Positions 60,299 through 64,000 of a stretch of 64,000 bases of DNA are shown here, in pieces. The notes beneath the pieces are model-generated. The model saw only the letters and a program-made list of their open reading frames with translations, did not search any database and had not been told where the DNA came from. This stretch comes from Ulota crispa (Eukaryota > Streptophyta > Bryopsida > Orthotrichales > Orthotrichaceae), in contig OY987249.1 in NCBI GenBank assembly GCA_963920765.1, positions 1,490,501 through 1,554,500 on the forward strand, written 5' to 3'. The stretch's first letter is position 1. The number at the start of each line of letters is the position of its first letter. A program made the translations under genes and the position numbers.

Positions 60299-60362
60299 CT
60301 TGGTTACGATGAGCTCGCAGTACTCCAGCTTTTCACGGAAGCAGGTCCTGATCTCCTTTAAC

Positions 60363-62080
60363 CTGCACTAGCCCTAGAATGTTGAGATTACATATTCAAC
60401 ATCCTACGGACGATGCAACGTCCGTTCATTCAGCACCTCTCTCGCTCAATGAAAATGCATACTCAAACTGCAAGCAAGAGCATTCACCATCAAGCTTCTA
60501 CCCTCGCAGGTAAATCCACACTAGAGCTCTGCATCACAATATTATCGCTCAAGCATCTACCCTTGTAAGACAACCTCGCAAAGAAACACACCTTGCTTAG
60601 ATTACATCCAGGAAGCAGTCATGATCGGTGATGCAACCTACACGTGCCAAAGAAGTGCAGGCTTGCAATTCAACCTGCAACAAACATCCATCCAGTCCAG
60701 TGAGCGTCACGCCAGCAACTCCACTCCTGATACATTTGTTATTTACAGTTTAAAAACTACGCATCAGCAGAACTCAAAACATTTTCCCATCTTCAAATAC
60801 TATCATAGAAAAAAAACAGCCTCAATGAATTCAAAGACCTTCCAAACAATTTTTAAGATCGGTACCCTCGGTTACGATCCAGGTTACGATCCAAGACGTA
60901 GGTTTCAACTGCTGAAAACACAAAGCAACCCTAGAAGCTCAGCCTCACACTTCAACCTACGATCGATGAACACACGACCATTTTGTTTACCCATACTCGC
61001 AGCAGCCCCAGACCTAATATCACGTAAGTTGTCGTTTACAGGTAAGCAGCCACTCACATAACTCGGAATCATGAAGACATGTGGTGAACTGCTAACCAAA
61101 TGAGACACAAGGTTTAGGGTTTTCCTCCTCCTCCCCCGAGCAGAACCAGCACTCTCAAGGTTGCAATCAACTCTATAACCAAAGAAATACGCAATTCGCA
61201 ACGCACACCAAAAAAGGGCTCCCATAAGTCTCTCACACTTCTTCACATCCTCCGAAACGATAAAATATACATGACGACTGAGCACACAAGAAGCAGCTAC
61301 ATTATGAAACGCTCTGTCCTTGTCCTTGTACCACTGTGGCATGGACAATAATTTTCTTCCTACTTTTATTCTTCAAAATGGAATGGCTTGCTTTAGGTAC
61401 CAAAGTTCTTTCAGGGTAAGCTTTTTTTCTATTCAGGCAAAGCCTCGTTTCCTGCTGTCTCAGAGCCAATAAACTCTAGGTTCCATATTTAGGGTTTCTC
61501 CTACTCGCTACTCAGATCCAACAGCACTCGGTGGGATGCAATCAAAATTCACAATTAGTAATAAGCACACAAAACGAGCTGCATAAAATAAAATCTCCTC
61601 GTTTAAAAACGTGCGTGATTACCAGAGCGACACGGACCTCGCGACCTTCACCGCCACCGAGTCCTCACGTCATAGCTAGTATTTTGCCACGAACACGAAC
61701 TTCGGTTTTCCAAGACGTCGTGGCTCCTCATTTCATTTCAAAGGCCAATGGTTACGCATCCTTGCTCACTGCCGCATGCGATGCATCCAACTCTGGAGCT
61801 TTTGTGAAGTTTTTCTTTCGCTGCTGTAGTATCTGTCCAGTTCAAATGCCTGCCGTCCCGAATCAACGTTCTTCCTGTCCTTGAACGTTCTTAATGAAAG
61901 TGTCCAAAATCTGCATTGCAGTGATTCCTAAACCCTAAACTGAAATCTCATTAAGTTTACCGCACTCTCTGGAAGCTCACGTTCAACATCAGCAGTACAA
62001 TTTCGGAGACACACAAAATTCGAAAACCTGCACAACTCGCAAAATACGTGAAGTCCGAAGATTAGGTGAACACCGGAAAA
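60363..62080. other. F-box upstream region, nothing firmly coding
   Basis: This should contain the promoter, leader and perhaps a first exon of the F-box gene. Open frames at 60905-61348 (minus) and 61531-61884 (plus) show no family resemblance. A telo-box-like CCTAAACCCTAAAC stands near 61926. Confidence 0.4.
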
Positions 62081-62104
62081 TTTGTACATACAGCAAAGTA
62101 CGTA

Positions 62105-62395
62105 TGAGCCTCAAAGTATGTATAAGCCTCAAAGTATGTATCAGCCTCAAAGTATGTATCAGCCTCAAAGTATGTATCAGCCTCAAAGTATGTATCAGCC
62201 TCAAAGTATGTATCAGCCTCAAAGTATGTATCAGCCTCAAAGTATGTATCAGCCTCAAAGTATGTATCAGCCTCAAAGTATGTATCAGCCTCAAAGTATG
62301 TATCAGCCTCAAAGTATGTATCAGCCTCAAAGTATGTATCAGCCTCAAAGTATGTATCAGCCTCAAAGTATGTATCAGCCTCAAAGTACGTATAA
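62105..62395 (+). repeat. 18-bp minisatellite, about 16 units
   Basis: Unit CCTCAAAGTATGTATCAG in near-perfect head-to-tail copies; only the outer units vary (TATAAG, CGTATG). Because 18 is divisible by three, all frames without a stop in the unit stay open. The forward frames read YQPQSM and SLKVCI, and the reverse reads LRLIHT. No promoter, intron or protein family supports translation. Confidence 0.95.
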
Positions 62396-62524
62396 GTCTC
62401 AAACTACGCAAACGCATAGCTCTCAAAATACTCGAAATACTTACTAGCTAGAAATTACGGGGATTTCTCAAAGTACGCAAAAGGAGGTCTAAATCGCCAA
62501 ACAAATGTGAACCTCAGAATGAGG

Positions 62525-62928
62525 ATTGATATGTCTACCACATCCTTTCAACTATTCTATCACACTCCCGGGGTAAATTTTAGATTTCTACCATCAAATA
62601 GTTGAATTTGAGAATTTGGAATTTAGATTTGGACTTAGAGATTGTGATTTAGTCTAGAATCATAAAAAGGTTCTAACTGAACAACACCCAATGAAAAAGC
62701 TTATCTTTTTTATAAACAAAAGTAAAAGCAATACTTTTCCCCCAAACTAAGCTTTTTCATTGGGTGTTGTACAATTACAACCTTTCTATTATGATTCTAG
62801 ACAAACTCAAGGTCTCTAAGTCTAAATCTAAATTCCAAGTTCCCAAATTCAACTATTTGATGGAAGAAATCTAAAATTTACCCCGGGGTGTGGTAGAATA
62901 GTTGAAAGGGTGTGGTAAACATATCAAT
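62525..62928. mobile_element. Foldback MITE, family A
   Basis: ATTGATATGTCTACCACATC at the left and GGGTGTGGTAAACATATCAAT (less its first base) at the right. The arms meet at CAACACCCAATGAAAAAGCT and its complement. This copy lies outside any CACTA element, so the family is mobile on its own. Confidence 0.85.
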
Positions 62929-63157
62929 CCCCTATGTAAAATAATTCACCAAAAATAGGGTTTTTGTTTTTTGAAACTCAAAATCTAGTATGCTTGATTA
63001 GGATTGAGTAAGAATTAAATGCTAATGATACAAGATTCTAAACTGCTAATTTTATTGTATAAAATGCCCAGGTTCAAAAACGTAAAGCATTTTAAAACAT
63101 GGTGAACAAAAACGGGCTATAGATTGCGGTACATAAGATAACCCATACATGTTCTTG

Positions 63158-63374
63158 TTAACCCCTGAATGGCCCAAAAGCCCTTTGCAACCGTATGTAC
63201 AAATGTATTTGAGCTGCTTTGAAGGTTTTCCAAAAAAATTAGGCACCCACCATCATACAACCCTTCAATATGTATGGTTGTAACACTTAATTTCTAGCTG
63301 ATTCAAACTTTTGATGCAGTTTTGACCATATTTGGTACCATAACTCTAGAGCCCAAGGGCCCTTCAGGGATTAA
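63158..63374. mobile_element. TTAA-CCCC element, 217 bp, with longer flanking repeat
   Basis: Left end TTAACCCCTGAATGGCCC, right end GGGCCCTTCAGGGATTAA. The flanks carry a near-exact direct repeat, AACCCATACATGTTCTTG before and AACCCATACATGTTCCTTG after, longer than the TTAA expected of piggyBac-type insertion. Confidence 0.75.
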
Positions 63375-63413
63375 CCCATACATGTTCCTTGTCTACAGAC
63401 GAGACAACTCTAA

Positions 63414-64000
63414 TTAACCCCTAAATGCCCAAGGCACCAGATTCTGGTATCCAAAAAATTTCAAGAAACTTTGAAACCCTGTTGTAGGCATAGATTTTGT
63501 TGTTTTGAGGTTTTCTTTTTTGGGAAATTTGCGTGCTCAAGTTAGCTTCATTGTTCAAATTCAACTTCCTTCATATCTTTTTCCATTTGTTTTTGGTGGA
63601 AGGTTAAGTAGAAGCATACATTTTCTGTCATGAATAGTGTTGTGAATAGTGTCACAGAGCCTATGAGAAGTTGCCACATTGAAAAGAAGGCATCAAGTTG
63701 AGCAAAAGGTGAAGATTTCCCTTGGGCACTCCCTTGGGCAATAAGGGCCCTTTTACTAAAATTTTGACATTTAACAAAATCTAAAAGTGCTTTTGGACTA
63801 ATTTCACTTGGAATGTCTTTGTTATGGAAATCAAAATACTTCCACCGTTGAAATTTTTTCATTTGTAAGGAGTTTTGGTTAATAATTGAAGTTGAAAATT
63901 TCTTTGTATTAGACGGTTGCGTTTTGACAATTGTATTGCAAGCTCATTTGTGAAATTGTGGTCATGGATTTGGAAGACGGGCCATTGGTTTTGAAGTAAC
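63414..64000 (+). mobile_element. TTAA-CCCC element, group 2, cut by the window end
   Basis: Starts TTAACCCCTAAATGCCCAAG and follows 16292-17224 closely, including GCCTATGAGAAGTTGCCACA and the GTATTAGACGGTTGCGTTT step at 63906. The right end lies beyond the window. Confidence 0.8.

Noticed and set aside
59714-60371. Plus-strand frames of 123-166 codons
   Set aside because: Antisense shadows of the F-box coding region.
60905-61348. 147-codon minus-strand frame as an F-box first exon
   Set aside because: No family similarity, and no donor that would join it in frame to the acceptor at 60362 could be argued with confidence.
62105-62395. CRISPR-like repeat array
   Set aside because: Units are contiguous with no spacers, and the genome is eukaryotic.

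Overview
The window is nuclear DNA from a land plant. Three host genes have spliced plant orthologs (GPI transamidase subunit U, a plastid fatty-acid desaturase, the ribosome-biogenesis factor UTP14). Introns are short to medium with GT-AG borders and one GC-AG case, and the transposon complement is plant-like (CACTA, Stowaway-like, hAT-like and Helitron elements). The lineage is not resolved from sequence alone. A seed-free plant is possible, but I cannot prove it. No rRNA, tRNA gene, CRISPR array or retroelement coding region was recognised.

Layout: 1-2440 holds nested DNA-transposon remnants and the PIG-U promoter. PIG-U (+) spans 2441-7736 in 14 exons. 8024-36050 is AT-rich and gene-free, packed with small TIR elements. 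It includes a 3.1 kb CACTA element (13037-16176), an element with 1541-bp terminal inverted repeats (18257-24902) interrupted by a 200-N assembly gap, and a 374-bp Helitron. The desaturase (+) is at 37081-39769. A second CACTA copy in inverse orientation follows at 41351-44325. UTP14 (-) occupies 47503-52944 in 10 exons. An F-box gene (-) with an apparent frameshift is at 59161-60298, with a fragment of a U5 snRNP 40-kDa WD40 gene directly behind it (58858-59115). The end holds an 18-bp minisatellite and more small elements.

The main discovery candidates are in the repeats. About fourteen elements of very different length (71 to about 960 bp) share TTAA-CCCCT(A/G)AA...-type ends. That is the target-site and terminal signature of piggyBac-like transposons, which I would not expect to dominate a plant locus. 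A second family of six elements shares TA-flanked AGGTAG ends with unrelated interiors. The two CACTA copies carry a captured tRNA-like sequence and a nested foldback element, and each copy has expanded a different internal tandem array. The long-TIR element has almost identical arms and no recognisable transposase. Its apparent 1.7-kb internal duplication is best read as two unmerged overlapping contigs.

The host genes show no functional linkage to one another: GPI-anchor attachment in the ER, thylakoid lipid desaturation in the plastid, small-subunit rRNA processing in the nucleolus, and a probable SCF substrate receptor. Exon borders were placed by eye from reading frame, splice dinucleotides and remembered family motifs. 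No alignment or database search was run.
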